From Flaccisagitta enflata (lineage: Eukaryota; Chaetognatha; Sagittoidea; Aphragmophora), in NCBI GenBank assembly GCA_965153355.1, contig OZ231126.1:109864001-109928000 (forward strand): a stretch of DNA of 64,000 nt, given 5' to 3'. The notes beneath the pieces were generated by a model. That model was not told the DNA's origin and did no database searches. It saw only the letters and a list, made by a program, of their open reading frames with translations. Positions 1 through 11,115 of the stretch are shown here, in pieces. The position numbers and the translations under genes were made by a program. How positions within the stretch are numbered: position 1 is the first letter of the stretch; every line of letters starts with the position of its first letter.

Positions 1-700
1 AAGGCACCCAAGGGCAATGTGTTCAGTGATACCCTACTTTTTGGGCAGTGGTCCCAAAGGGGATGAACTCCTGTAGAACACAGGGGACATTCATTTGTCC
101 ATCCGTCCTTCCACCCATCTGTCCAGGAATTGGTCCCTTAGGCTTCTTAGGCCTAAAATCTACCCTCCTAGGCCTGGAATAAGCCCCTTCAGGCCTGAAA
201 CCTGACCTCTTAGGCCTGAAATCTGCCCTCCCAGTCCTGAAATCTGCCCTCTCAGGCCTGAAATCTGCCCTCTCAGACCAACAATCTGCCCTCTCAGGCT
301 TGAAATCTGCCCGCTCAGGCCTAAAATCTCTCCTCACAGGCTTCAAATCTGCCATCTCAGGCCTAAAATCTGTCCTCACAGGCTACAAATCTACCCTCTT
401 AGACCTGAAATCTGCCCTCTCAGGCCCCGGATCTGACCACTCAGGCCTCACATCAACCTCTTTTCCTGGCCTAATATCAGCCCTCTCAGGCTTTCAATTT
501 GGCCATGACAGACTTACAATCACTAATCAGCCATCTCAGGTCTCAAAGCAGCCATATGAAGCCTCAAAGCAGCCCTCTCTGAATGAAGATAATGACAAAT
601 GGACTGACAGATGGATGCATGAAAGTCCCCCTGTGTTCTACTGGATTTCATCCCCTTCAGGGCAGCTGCCCTGCTTCCTCTCACTCCAACTCACAATCAT
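1..700. repeat. 21-bp minisatellite array with flanking CTGTGTTCTAC modules
   Basis: Positions about 120-540 repeat a unit like CTCAGGCCTGAAATCTGCC with a 21-bp period. A module containing CTGTAGAACACAGGGG lies at about 65-90 and a related module in the opposite sense (CTGTGTTCTACTGG) at about 630-670. The 21-bp period keeps frames open and yields spurious seven-residue repeats on both strands, so no gene is called. Confidence 0.8.
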
Positions 701-1320
701 GTAAACTAGGGCAATGGGTACTGCTGACCACATATCACTCTTGAGTGAAAGAGCCCCAAATGGGACAGACAGTCTTGAAGAACACAGAGGGACATTTGTT
801 TACCCAGCCTGAGTTAGTTGAGGACAGAGAACGCTGATGAGACAAGAGAGTGCTGTTTTGAGGTCAAAGAGGGCTGATTTGAGGCATATCAGGGCAGAGT
901 TGAAGCTTCGAGGGCTTATTTGAGGTGTGAGAGGGTTAATTTGAGGGCTAATAGGGTTAATTAATGCCTTAGAGGACTGACTTAAGACCTGAGAAAGCTG
1001 ATTCAAGGTTTGAGAGGGCTTATTTGAGGCCTGATAGAGATATTTTGGGTCTAAGAGGGCTGATTTTATGTCTGAAATGACTTATTTAAGGCCTGAAAGG
1101 CCTGATTCATGGCCTGGGAGGCCCAATTGATGGGAGGACCAATGGACAGACTTTGTCTGCTTCCAGGCCACTGCCCAAAAACAAAAGTACTGTGTTTGAC
1201 AGACTTCCAAAAAAGATGGAGAGGAGATCACCCAGCGTAAGAAAGCATGGGTCATCATGCCCATTGACCATTTTATGGTCATTTGCAGGATGGATTTCTA
1301 TTATTGCTGCTATCTAAAAT
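701..1320. repeat. Degenerate minisatellite in opposite orientation
   Basis: About 840-1130 carries the reverse-complement sense of the same unit (GAGGGCTGATTTGAGGC). The rest is module sequence (CACATATCACTCTTGAGTG at about 729) and unremarkable DNA. No gene seen. Confidence 0.65.
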
Positions 1321-1329
1321 CAAAATAAA

Positions 1330-2170
1330 TGACAGCCTTCTTTGTCCTCAAACCAGCTCTATCAGACCTCAAACCTTTCCTCCCTAGCCTCAAATTCACC
1401 CTCCCAGGTGATAAATCAGACCTCAATTCAGCCCTTTCAGATCTCAATTCTGCTCTTACCAGGCTCAAATCAGCACTTTCCAGCCTTTCATGAGCCCTCT
1501 CAGGTATCAACTCTGCCCTGTAAGACCACAATTCTGCTCTCCCAAACCTCAAATTTGACCTCTCATGCCTCAAATCATTCCTCCCAAGCCTCAAATCAGT
1601 CCTTTTCAACCTAAAATAAGCCCTCCCAAGCCTCAATTCAGCCATCTCAAGCCTTAAATTGGTTTTCTCAGGTCTCAAACCAACTCTTAAGACCTCAAAT
1701 CAGGCTTCACCATTAATCAGTCTTGAGAAAGCTTTTGGGCAGCGGCCCTGAAGGGGGACAAAGTCCTATAGAACACAGGGGGACTTTCATTTGTCAGTTT
1801 GTTCATTTGTTTGTTAGTCCCCCCTCTTCATCAAGCCCCTCAGGCCTCAAATGTGGCCTCTCAGGCCTCAAATCAGTCTTGAGAAAGCTTTTGGGCAGCG
1901 GCCCTGAAGGGGGACAAAGTCCTATAGCACACAGGGGGACTTTCATTTGTCAGTTTGTTCATTTGTTTGTTAGTCCCCCCTCTTCATCAAGCCCCTCAGG
2001 CCTCAAATGTGGCCTCTCAGGCCTCAAATCAGGCCTCAAATCTGGCCTCCCAGGCCTCAAATCCAGCGTCTCTGGCCTCAAATCTGGCCTCCTAGGCCTC
2101 AAATCTGGCCACCCAGGCCTCAAATTCAGCCTCTCAGGCCTCGAATCCAGCCTCTCAGGCCTTAAATCTA
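1330..2170. repeat. Minisatellite array, CTCAGGCCTCAAATC type
   Basis: A 20-21-bp unit of the CTCAGGCCTCAAATC type runs through this interval and is interrupted by the duplicated module described separately. Long open frames here are products of the repeat. Confidence 0.8.
1716..2027. repeat. Direct tandem duplication, period 156 bp
   Basis: The segment starting ATCAGTCTTGAGAAAGC at 1716 recurs at 1872 almost without change, including the GGGCAGCGGCCCTGAAGGGG module and the following GTTCATTTGTTTG stretch. The near identity indicates a recent duplication. The period is a multiple of three, which keeps an artificial frame open. Confidence 0.85.
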
Positions 2171-2292
2171 CAGTCAGTGGACAAAACAAAATAGGTAGAG
2201 AGCTCATTCTGTTGGCTTTGATCCAACCTACTGTTATCAAACAGCAGGCTGTAAACTACAACTGGTTATTAAAATTACAGCTGGCTGTCATT
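2170..2292. repeat. Dispersed repeat, inverted copy of 5838-5955
   Basis: The stretch with GTCAGTGGACAAAAC, GGTAGAGAGCTCA, CAACCTACTGTTAT and ACAGCTGGCTGTCA is matched in reverse complement at 5838-5955. It is a dispersed repeat of unknown class. Confidence 0.75.
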
Positions 2293-2304
2293 ACGCCAAT
2301 TGCT

Positions 2305-2631
2305 CCCCGGGACTTGGCTGAATCGCCCTTGTGTGCCCCCTTCAAAATGTGACACTCTCAGTTTCATTTCAAACAAGCCAATGAGCAGCTTTTTAGCTTG
2401 ATGGAAACCTTTTTTAGGGTCAATTTGAAATCAACAAAGAAAATAAAAGGATTTTCTTGAGGGGATTTTTTAAGGGGATGTTTTCCCATTAATTTCAATG
2501 TAAGCTTTAAACGGACCCTAAAAAAGGTTCCCATCAAGCTAGAAATCTGCGCCTTGGCTCGTTTGAAATAAGATTGTGAGCGTCACATTATGAAGGGGGC
2601 ACACAAGTGTGATTCAGGTAAGTCCCGGGAT
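2305..2631. mobile_element. Hairpin MITE-like element, about 325 bp
   Basis: The outer arms pair: CCCGGGACTTGGCTGAATCG at the left with a GTCCCGGG end near 2630. Inner sequence TTTAGCTTGATGGAAACC near 2391 pairs with GGTTCCCATCAAGCTAGA near 2526. A hAT-type MITE lies immediately at the right border. Confidence 0.75.
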
Positions 2632-2938
2632 TAGGGTGGTCACGAAATAGGGTCAAATTTCAAAAAATGATATACTCTAGTTTTTTGCATATATGTACCA
2701 AAAAAGAAGGTTTTCCCACAAGCAGAGGTCTGAATTTGAAGATTAAACCATGGCTGCAAAACTATAGGCTTCCTATGGCAATAAAAAAATCCCCATAGTA
2801 ACCCTATAGTTTTGCCGACACAATTTCTTGTTTGATTTCACACCCCAGCTTGTGAGAAATCCTTCTTTTATTGGACATTTGTGCAAAGGGCTCAAGTATA
2901 TCAATATTTGAAATTTGACCTAGTTTGGGACCACCCTA
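2632..2938. mobile_element. hAT-type MITE with 8-bp target duplication
   Basis: The ends are TAGGGTGGTC and GACCACCCTA, followed inward by a longer imperfect inverted repeat (AGGGTCAAATTTCAAA / TTTGAAATTTGACCT). It is flanked on both sides by the identical octamer CCCGGGAT (2624-2631 and 2939-2946), as expected for hAT-superfamily transposition. There is no coding capacity. An inner hairpin is also visible around CTATAGGCTTCC and CCCTATAGTTTTG. Confidence 0.85.
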
Positions 2939-2946
2939 CCCGGGAT

Positions 2947-3250
2947 ACAATCGGCGTAGCTGTCATGCTACAAAGTCGGCAAAAATCCAACTTTCACCAA
3001 ATAGAATAAGACCTGCAAATTCATAATTCTGGTAAAATTCTGACAAGTTTGATATGTCACAACATATACTTTTATATGAAAATAAAAAAGATATTATCAA
3101 TGTTTGATAAAGTGTTGATATCAAAAGATTATCTCTTATAACTAGTCATCCAAGGATCGCACATGGTCAGCGGTACCCGATGCCCTGCTGGGAGTGATCC
3201 AGTAAGGAGGTGGAGTGAGGAGTAGGGTCGAAAATGTCTCATAAATAAAT
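2947..3250. repeat. AT-rich DNA plus a dispersed module (CATCCAAGGATCGCACATGG)
   Basis: No gene. At about 3140-3225 there is a module with CATCCAAGGATCGCACATGG and GCGGTACCCGATGCCCTGC that recurs at 39909-39990 and in part at 54062. It often precedes the GCGGCCCC module. Confidence 0.6.
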
Positions 3251-3530
3251 GTCTCATAAATGTTTTCCTCGAACTATTTTGTCACAAATTAATTGTCTCG
3301 AGACAATAATGTCTCACCGGGTTTGTCTCAACGGATTTGTCTCACCGGATTTGTCTCAACGGATTTGTCTCAACGGATGCCCCTGTCTATTTAAGAGAGA
3401 GAGAGAGAGACAGAGAGAGTTTTGGATGGGAGAGAGAGAGAGAGAGAAACAACAAAGGTGTGGATGGGGGTTAGATGCCCCTGTCCAGAAGAAGAGAGAG
3501 AGAGAGAGAGACAACAAAACACAATCACAA
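3229..3530. repeat. GTCTC-rich tract and GA microsatellites
   Basis: Repeats of TTGTCTCAACGGATTTG are followed by short (GA)n runs at 3395-3515. A related tract in reverse complement (GAGACAAATCCGTTCGAGAC) lies near 5180-5225. Confidence 0.7.
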
Positions 3531-3535
3531 AAAAA

Positions 3536-3762
3536 TCAAAAACCTCGCACTTACGACTTTTTTCCTACGGCGAGAGCCGCCTTTATTGGTATTGTACACA
3601 CATGAGCTTGGCAAAACTGCGAAAAAAAACCACTGTAATGTTAATCTCACCCTGCCTGGATTGGTCGTCAGACAGTAGTGCATCAAACGATGGAACAAGC
3701 AACTGGCCGACCTACCAACGGACAGAGTCTTGTATATACGTGTTTTGGCGCACAAAAAAAAG

Positions 3763-3819
<57 letters not shown>

Positions 3820-3834
3820 AACAACACCAACACC

Positions 3835-3872
<38 letters not shown>

Positions 3873-3880
3873 CTTATACA
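3536..3880. repeat. Dispersed segment followed by an (AAC)n microsatellite
   Basis: The segment ACGACTTTTTTCCTACGG with GCCGCCTTTATTGG (3551-3585) is related in inverted form to 12030-12065, which flanks an AGT array. An (AAC)n run fills 3764-3873. Translations are poly-Thr, poly-Gln or poly-Asn and are not genes. Confidence 0.75.
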
Positions 3881-3998
3881 TTTGAAGTTTGTTTTTGTTG
3901 TTTCTCTTTTGCTTTGATTTTCGAGATTCGATATTCGCTTTTCGAGGTTGTTTGTGAAAGAATAAACAAACACCAAAATGAGAAAAGTATAAAAATGC

Positions 3999-4609
3999 TA
4001 CAGTACTTTCCGAGCAAACCCGGCTAAAACTGGAGGATTAATTTTTGTTACTTTAATTTCATTTCCCAAACTTAATTTTTTGTATCTAACTTAATTAAAA
4101 AATACTTAATTCCTTGAACATATTTGGCTGTGAAAAAAACTAACTCGTGAAATCAAAGTGCATGAAGACATCAGAATTGAGTGTTCTAACCCAGACCATT
4201 GGATTCTGCAGAAAATTTTACCTATCCTAAACTACAAGAACAGCTCAGTCAGATTTTATGGCCATTTAAAGTTTTTAAGGACAATTGTCCTAAATTATTT
4301 TGAGACAATTGTCCTTAAAAACTTGAAATGGCTATAAAATCTGAAATAATTGTCTGACTGAGCTGTTCTTGTAGTCTAGGATAGGTAAAATTTTCTGCCG
4401 AATCCAATGGTCTGGGTTAGAACACTTAATTCTGATGTCTTCATGCACTTTGATTTCACGAGTTATCTGTTTTGACAGCCAAATATATTCAAGGAATTAA
4501 GTATCTTTTAATTAAGTTAGACACAAAACATTAAGTTTGGGAAATGAAATTAAAGTCACAAAAATTAATCCTCCAGTTTTAGCCGGGTTTGCTCGGAAGG
4601 TACTGTACC
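3999..4609. mobile_element. 0.6-kb foldback element
   Basis: The left arm begins TACAGTACTTTCCGAGC and runs to about 4285. The right arm ends GCTCGGAAGGTACTGTA at 4609. Between them nearly 290 bp per arm pair, for example GAAGACATCAGAATT with AATTCTGATGTCTTC. The centre is near 4292 around GACAATTGTCC. Coding capacity is absent, so it is a non-autonomous foldback. Confidence 0.85.
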
Positions 4610-5160
4610 TCGAATCTCGAATCTCGAATCTCGAATCTCGAAAGATGGAAAAGGGAAAGAAGGAAAAAGCTTCATCGAATCTCGAATCTCGAACGTCGGA
4701 AGGAAGGAAAGATGAATTTATGACAAAGCAACTTCGAAGAGAACACAACAAACACTCATTATTTTTGAATCTCGAACGATAGAGAGGAAAGAAAAGAACA
4801 GAATGCCCTTCCTCTAATCTCGAACCGCAAATCTCGAATGTAAGGAAAGCAAAAATAAATAAATAACTCACCTCGAATATCGAAAATCGAATCTCGAAAA
4901 TCATCATGAAGAGAAATAAAACCCATAAACTCACCTCGAATGTCAAAAATTGAATCTTGAAAATTACCATTAAGAGAAATGAAACTCATAAACTGACCTC
5001 GAATATCGAAAATCGAATCTCGAATCTCGAAAGTTACCTTAAAGAGAAATAAAACTCATGATATCACTTCGAAAATCGTATATCGAACCTCGAAAGTCTA
5101 AGGAAAAAGAAACTCCATCTTGAATATTGAATATCGAACCTCGAATCTCCTTGTCATAAG
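4606..5160. repeat. CGAATCT minisatellite and degenerate CTCGAA tract
   Basis: Short tandem CGAATCT units begin at 4611 and decay into dispersed ACCTCGAATATCGAAAATCG blocks to about 5160. No gene seen. Confidence 0.7.
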
Positions 5161-5302
5161 GAGAAAAATATGCAGGAGGTTCGAGACAAAAAGCTAGACA
5201 AATCCGTTCGAGACAAATCCGTCTTGGACAACCATGAATGAGGATAAATGAAGGCAAGACATTTTCGCCAAGACAAATTCGTCATCAGCCGGAGTGAGAG
5301 CA

Positions 5303-5732
5303 GGGCAGCGGCCCCAAAGGGCCGATGTCCTGTAGAACACAGGGGGGATTTCGAGACGTCCGTCCGTCCTGAGGGGCTAATTTAGGCCACTGAAGGCATA
5401 TTTGAAAGACGGAGGGCAAAATTAAGGCTTGGAGAGCAGATTTGAGGTTTGGAGGGCTGGTTTTATGCTTGGAGGGCTGATTGAAGGTCTGGAGGGCAGA
5501 TTTGGGGTCTGGAGGGCAGATTTGTGGCATGAGGGGGGGGGCTGATTTGAAGCCAAAAGGCTAATTTGAGGTCTGGAGGGCTAAATTGAGGCCTGGGAGG
5601 GCTAACTCGAGGCCTTGATGGTCAACAGGGGGGGGGGACGGATGGACGGAAGGACGGAAGGACGGACGGATGTCTTAAAATCCCCCCTGTGTTCTACAGA
5701 ACATTGGCCCTTTGGGGTCGCTGCCCAAAAAG
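5303..5732. mobile_element. TIR-bounded element carrying minisatellite and GGAC microsatellite
   Basis: The left end has GGCAGCGGCCCCAAAGGG then CCTGTAGAACACAGGGGG. The right end has CCCCCTGTGTTCTACAG then CTTTGGGGTCGCTGCC, in inverted orientation. The interior is a degenerate 21-bp array (GGAGGGCAGATTTGAGG) plus GACGGAAGGACGGAC. The same architecture recurs at 52273-52935 and 53538-53972. Confidence 0.75.
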
Positions 5733-5837
5733 TGTTAAGTGTGACATGTCAAACTTCTCAGAATTTTTTTAGGATTATGAATATGCTAGTCACGTTCTAT
5801 TGTATTTAGATCGGAATTTTGCTGACTTTATAAAAAT

Positions 5838-6200
5838 GACAGCCGGCTGTGATTTTTAGAACCAGTTGTTGTCTACAGCCTGCTGTTTAATAACAATAGG
5901 TTGGATCAAAGTCAACAGAGTGAGCTCTCTACCTATTTCGTTTTGTCCACTGACTGTCTAGCCTCTCAGGCCTCAAATTAGGCCTCTCAGGCCTCAAATC
6001 AAAATTCTAAGGCCTCAAATCTGGCCTCTCAGGCCTCAAATTAGGCCTCAATTCATTGCTATCAGGCTTCAAATCAGTCTTCTCGCCTTTCAAGCCTTAA
6101 TCCAGCTCTCTCAAACATCGAGTCGGCCCTCTCAAGCTTCCAATTGGCATTCTCAAGCTTTACATCAGCCTTCTCAGACCTCAGTTTAGGCTCTCGAAGG
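5838..6200. repeat. Dispersed repeat (inverted copy of 2170-2292) and minisatellite
   Basis: 5838-5955 is the reverse complement of 2170-2292. 5955-6200 is a TCAGGCCTCAAATC-type array. No gene. Confidence 0.7.
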
Positions 6201-6239
6201 CCTTCGGTCAGCCCTCTATAGCGTCTCATCCACTTCTTC

Positions 6240-6510
6240 AGGCAGGACAAACAAAAGTCCCCCTGTGTTCTACAGGACTTTGTCCCCTTTGGGGCCACTG
6301 CCCTGCTTCCCCTCACTCCAATTTTCAATCACTCAAAGCAGGGCAACGGATATCGCTGACCACATATTGCCCTTGGGCGACCTGTTACACCCTCATAGAC
6401 CCTCAGCCCAGAACAAGCAAAAGACCCCATGTGTTCTGCAGGACTACATCCCCTTTGGGGCTGCCGCCCTGCATCCTCTCGCTCACATAGATCTTGCATA
6501 ATGTCCAGAA
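6240..6510. repeat. Two direct copies of the CTGTGTTCTACAGGAC module
   Basis: The first copy lies at about 6258-6310 and the second at about 6428-6480. They are separated by the CACATATTGCCCTTGGGCGA spacer that also follows modules elsewhere. Confidence 0.7.
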
Positions 6511-6747
6511 TTTCAATCTGGAAACCCAATACCTTGCCTTCAGCTCAGGCTAAGATCCAAACATTGAGGAAATCATCAAGGCCTTGAGTCTTAAAACTTA
6601 AACATGATAAGGGTCACAGATTCAAAGACCAACAGACTGACTAACAGACCAATGGATAAACTGACAAACATATAACAACTTCTAAACAGATGTAAGGAGC
6701 CAAGGAGGCATCTAAAGTCAAAACAAGACTGCAAAGAAGGTGGTGGG

Positions 6748-7170
6748 AAAATTGCTCCAAATCACCATGATATTGCTCATGTTTGACAAGTCAAAACTCA
6801 GCCATTTTTCAACGGATTCACAAAAAAATTGGTGACGGTTTGAAAGCGCTCCAAAAATTCTTTAAAATGGGACCAATCTGGCATTTCTAGCTTGATTCTT
6901 TTAAAAGTTACAAGCAAAACAAGTAAATTGTTCCAAAAATGGGAAAAATTCCATAACCAGGAAAATTGTCCACAATCCCCATAAAGTAGTATAGCTCAGG
7001 TTTGACAAGTTATGTCCCAGTTATTTTTGAACGGATTTATAAAAAAATGGTGACGGTTAGAAAGATCTAGAGGAGATGTTCAAAATGGGACCAATCTGGC
7101 ATTTCTAGCTCAATTCGTTAAAAAGTTACAAGCAAAACAAGGTTGATTATCAAAAAATGGGAAAATTCAA
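6748..7170. repeat. Tandem pair of about 213-bp units
   Basis: AAAATTGCTCCAAATC at 6748 and AAAATTGTCCACAATCC at 6961 open two diverged copies. Both contain GGGACCAATCTGGCATTTCT and AAGTTACAAGCAAAACAAG. No coding frame is shared. Confidence 0.75.
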
Positions 7171-7339
7171 TGACCTGTACTTCATCAAAGTAAAAAATGT
7201 AAATATTTCAAAAGGCGCTCTGGGAATTTTTTTGCACTCATTTTCCATGGATTGTACATGGGCTGGACCACCAGAAACCATCATAAAAGTGGCAGTACTC
7301 CTAGTTAAAAGTACACAGTGGAAATACAGAGTAGTGCCG

Positions 7340-7700
7340 AGATCCCAGCCTTGAGCTCAAGGCTGGGATTTGGGCCTCCAGACTAGGATTTTGGCCCCTA
7401 GGCTAGAATTTGGGCCTAAAGGCTAGGATTTGGGCCTCAAGACTTGGATTTGGGCCTCAAGATATGGATTTGAAGGGGGGACGGAGGAGGGGAAGGAGGA
7501 GGAGGAGAAGGAGAAAATTCCCCATATGTGTGAAAGCATAGGTCATTGACCCCTTTGGGGCCGCTGCCAAAAAAGAGGAGAAAATTCCCCATATGTGTGA
7601 AAGCATATATGTAATCAACTTCTTTAGGGCCGCTTCCCTGCTTCCCCTTTACCTTCAAGCTCAACCTACTTAAGCAGGGCATGGGTATTGCTGACCAACT
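7340..7700. repeat. GGCTAGGATTTGGGCCT minisatellite and half modules
   Basis: An 18-19-bp unit (GGCTAGGATTTGGGCCT) is repeated at 7355-7475. It is followed by two AAAATTCCCCATATGTGTG copies (about 7514 and 7580), each ending near a CTTTNGGGCCGCT module. Confidence 0.65.
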
Positions 7701-8789
7701 AACGCTTTTGCGTCTTTTACAGTTTTAGAACAAAAAAAAAAACAGTTTAGTTTCACTATGGTCTGGAAGTGGCTAAATCTGAGACAAAACCTAAAGATTG
7801 ACAATAATGATTATAATGAATACAACAACAAAAAAAAAAAATTTTAAAAAAGATTTTTCTTTATTTTTCGGGTTTTTAACGGGTGGACTTTAAAAAAGTA
7901 ACTTTTAATTTTTTCATATCACTTTTAAAATTTCTCTTAAATAAAAAATTTTTTTTTAGTTATTTAGATATGATCGTGCACATCATGTTACATTATGGAT
8001 TTTTTTTATGAAGATCAATATTTTTCAAGTTATCTTGAAAAAACTGAATTGAATTAGGGACCACTTGAAAAATTTTACTTGAAATTGAGTTTAAAATAGT
8101 GTTCTCTCCAAAGTTTGCTTTTGAATCGCAATAGTTGATTAAAAGTAGGTCTTAGAAATGTATGAGTACCAATTTTTTTAAAATAAAAAAACAAATTCAT
8201 ATCCAAAACACTAATGATTGTTAATCATCATTTTTTATCAAAATAGGCAATAATGCTCAGAAAAATTTTTTTGATTGACCAAACATAATTTGAATTTGTA
8301 TATTATATTCATGTACACAAATTAAAAGGCTTATTTATTTTGAATGATCACCTAATGAATAAATAAGAATCATTTTTATATTATTGAGATAAAGTGACTA
8401 CTTTTTTTATGTCCACCCGGTATATGCAAAAAGGTCATTTTTAACAATTCAAGATTATTTTAAAATACAAGAAATCCTTAAATCTCCTTAGAATTGAATA
8501 GTGAGATGTTAATATTTCTTATTGGTAATAAAAATGTTTTCTGAGTAAGGGCTTAGTTATTACAAAGAAAAATTAAGATATTATATTTTTATCAATATTC
8601 TTTTATTTAGCTTAAGATATCTAAGACACTACTCAAAATATGCAAAGTAAACGCTGAATTATGTATAATTTCACTAATCCATCAGTAAGTTTCATGGACA
8701 AAAGATTCAAAGTTTTTTGATGAAGTTTAAGCTTAACAGAAACACAGAATAAATACAGAACCAAATATCACTAAGAATATTTATTTACT
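7701..8789. other. AT-rich intergenic DNA, nothing recognised
   Basis: Homopolymer-rich sequence with no plausible exon, RNA gene or clear repeat structure. Confidence 0.5.
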
Positions 8790-9637
8790 ATCTAGGAAAA
8801 AAGTATATCTACACCTTCTACTAAGGGTATCTCCGCTTCTAGAAATGTTAGATAGATTTTTAAAAAAACAAATTAAACGTCATCGAAAAATCTTCAAAAT
8901 GAGTTCAATCTGGTTGGTGTATCTTAAACCGTTTAGAAATTACAAGCGCAAATGTAAAAGACGTTCATTTTCAAAATCAAGAAAATATAAAAGACAGCAG
9001 AATGCAGAAATTATAGACAGCTTTAAATCAACATATCTCCGCTTCTAGAGCAGCTAGTACATTTTTAACAAGGCCGGCCGGATACACGGCTACCCCAGTC
9101 GCGTGCGGGTGGGCAGGGGCTGTATTTGAGGTCACTCAATCATTTGGGCAGGAGCGGTGAGGCCAAAGACTGCAAAAACCAAAAAAAAAGTAAAGTGTGA
9201 TGGACGGACAGACTGACGGACGGACGGACGGACCGACGGACGGATGGACCAACGGACGGACGGACCGACGGACGGACCGACAAAGCGGGTTGTAGAGTCG
9301 CGTTGCACGCAACTAAAAAGAAACAAAATTATCTACATAAAAAAATCTAAAAGATAAACTTATTCTGGTTTCTGTGGTTTTATATATTTGGAAATGGCAG
9401 ATATAAATATAAACTTCTTCCTAAATTGTAAATTTGCCTATGAGTGTTAACACTATATCCTCTATAATAAGTTAGAATGGCTTTAGATATTGCTTCCCAA
9501 AACTTTGATAAGAATTTTTAGTTAAAAAACAAGTTGTTTTATATATTAACATTTTTTGTATAATAATTAAATGAATATTAAGTCATTAAATCATATTGTA
9601 TCCCAGGTGTAGATATACTTTTTTCCTAGGTAGTATT
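8790..9637. mobile_element. About 850-bp TIR element with a nested dispersed repeat
   Basis: CTAGGAAAAAAGTATATCT at about 8795 is matched inversely by AGATATACTTTTTTCCTAG near 9610. The sequence ATCTCCGCTTCTAGA occurs twice inside (about 8829 and 9036). A complete copy of the GCGAC-hairpin repeat (9069-9317) is inserted in it, so that repeat is the younger insertion. Confidence 0.65.
9069..9317 (+). repeat. GCGAC-hairpin dispersed repeat, copy 1
   Basis: Begins AAGGCCGGCCGGATACACGG, continues CCCCAGTCGCGTGCGGG, has an internal GGAC microsatellite, and ends GTAGAGTCGCGTTGCACG then CAACTAAAAA. The 3' end can fold on itself (GTCGCG...CGCAAC-type). Further copies are listed separately. Confidence 0.8.
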
Positions 9638-9886
9638 GTTTAATCATGAAAAGTATCATGAATGATTTGAAACTCAGAAAATGCTAAAAACGAATGAAGT
9701 CATGATATTTATTTTTTGTTCATACATACAAAAGAAATAAGAATGATAGAAATATACTTAAAATTATACATCTTTAATCTTTTTAATATTTTCAAATATT
9801 CTCGATTATATCTGGTTCTCAAGCATGTGCAACCTATAGTGCATGTTTGATGTCAAATAACAACTAATTCCTTTGAAAGAAAAACA

Positions 9887-10301
9887 AGGTCGGATACACG
9901 GCTACCCCAGTCGCATGTGGGTGGGCAGGGGCTGTATTTGAGGTCACTTGATCATTTGGACAGAAGCAGTGAGGCTAAAGACAGCAAAAAAAAAACAAAC
10001 AAAAAAGTAAAGTGTGACAGACGGACAAACAGACGGACCGACGCACGGACTAACAGATGGATGGACCGACAAAGCGGGGTGTAGAGTCACGTAGCACTCA
10101 ACAATCGCAGGTGGATGGGGAGAGGCGTGCAATTCCCCCCCCCCCCACACACACACACAATCACAACTGTCCATGGGTTAGTCCGTCAGTCCAACAAGTT
10201 TTTTTTCGATTCAGGAGATAGATTCATGTTTTTTTTTTTTTTTTTTGCTTTTTCATGATTTTTGTTTTGTTTATAGATTTGCGTGGCATGCAACTAAAAA
10301 T
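9887..10301 (+). repeat. GCGAC-hairpin dispersed repeat, copy 2 (expanded)
   Basis: Starts GGTCGGATACACGGCTACCC. The usual 3' end is displaced: a truncated end lies near 10085-10100 and a second TTGCGTGGCATGCAACTAAA end near 10279-10298. Poly-C and poly-T runs separate them. Confidence 0.65.
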
Positions 10302-10599
10302 GGAGGTGCTGAAAACCAAAATACAGTTATTAATTTTGGCGAGACGAGGGGGACCATATCCATCTGGGCATAATCTAAATCTCATGATCCTCATGTTCTG
10401 TCGGTATGGTTCATGCAAGCAGGAAATTGATGAAATAGGGAAGGAACAGCCCCTCATAAAGAGTTCATTCAAATCATAGAAACGGACGGACGGAGCAAGT
10501 CAAAAGTACGGCTTATCTTTACTAACTCGCTTCTGAAGTAACTGTACAAAATCAAATCTTTCATGGAGCAACAACCTCAACGCCATATAGACTGAACTT

Positions 10600-11115
10600 G
10601 AATGAATAAACAAATGAATGAATGAATGAATGAATGAATGAATGAATGAATGAATGAATGTATAAATAAATGAAACAAGTGTCAGTTTCAAACAGTTTGT
10701 TCTTTTCATCTCTAAATAAATGAATGAAGGAACAAAAAAATGAATGAATTAATGAATTTACATATGAATGAATGAATGAATGAATGAATGAATAAATGAA
10801 AATTGTTCTAAGAGGAACAATGCTTTGCATGAAAACACGCATCTGTTGACAATGATTGAAGAGATAAATTCATTAAAAAATCAAAGACTGGATTAGTTGA
10901 AGAATGAGTAATGAATAAATGCATGCATGAATGAATGAATGAATGAATAGATGAATGAATAAATGAATGAATGAATGAATGAATGAATGAATGAATGAAT
11001 GAATTAGAAGAAAGGTATGGATGGTTGAATCCCAATAAGAAAGAAGAATTGAATGAATGAATGAATGAATGAATGAATGAATGAATGAATGAATGAATGA
11101 ATGAATGAATGAAAA
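10600..11115. repeat. (TGAA)n microsatellite blocks
   Basis: Long TGAA runs at 10608-10675, 10760-10800, 10925-11005 and 11049-11115. They are separated by short unique pieces. Translations of Ile-His-Ser-Phe type are artefacts. Confidence 0.9.

Noticed and set aside
1310-1678. Open frames with RPERADF/LRPERPD heptads
   Set aside because: The 21-bp minisatellite has no stop in some frames. The pattern recurs wherever the array occurs (52.5 and 53.7 kb) and on both strands.
10500-11115. Long Ile-His-Ser-Phe-rich open frames
   Set aside because: They are translations of (TGAA)n microsatellites without splice or start context. The same applies at 33.9-34.2, 36.1-36.3 and 37.3 kb.
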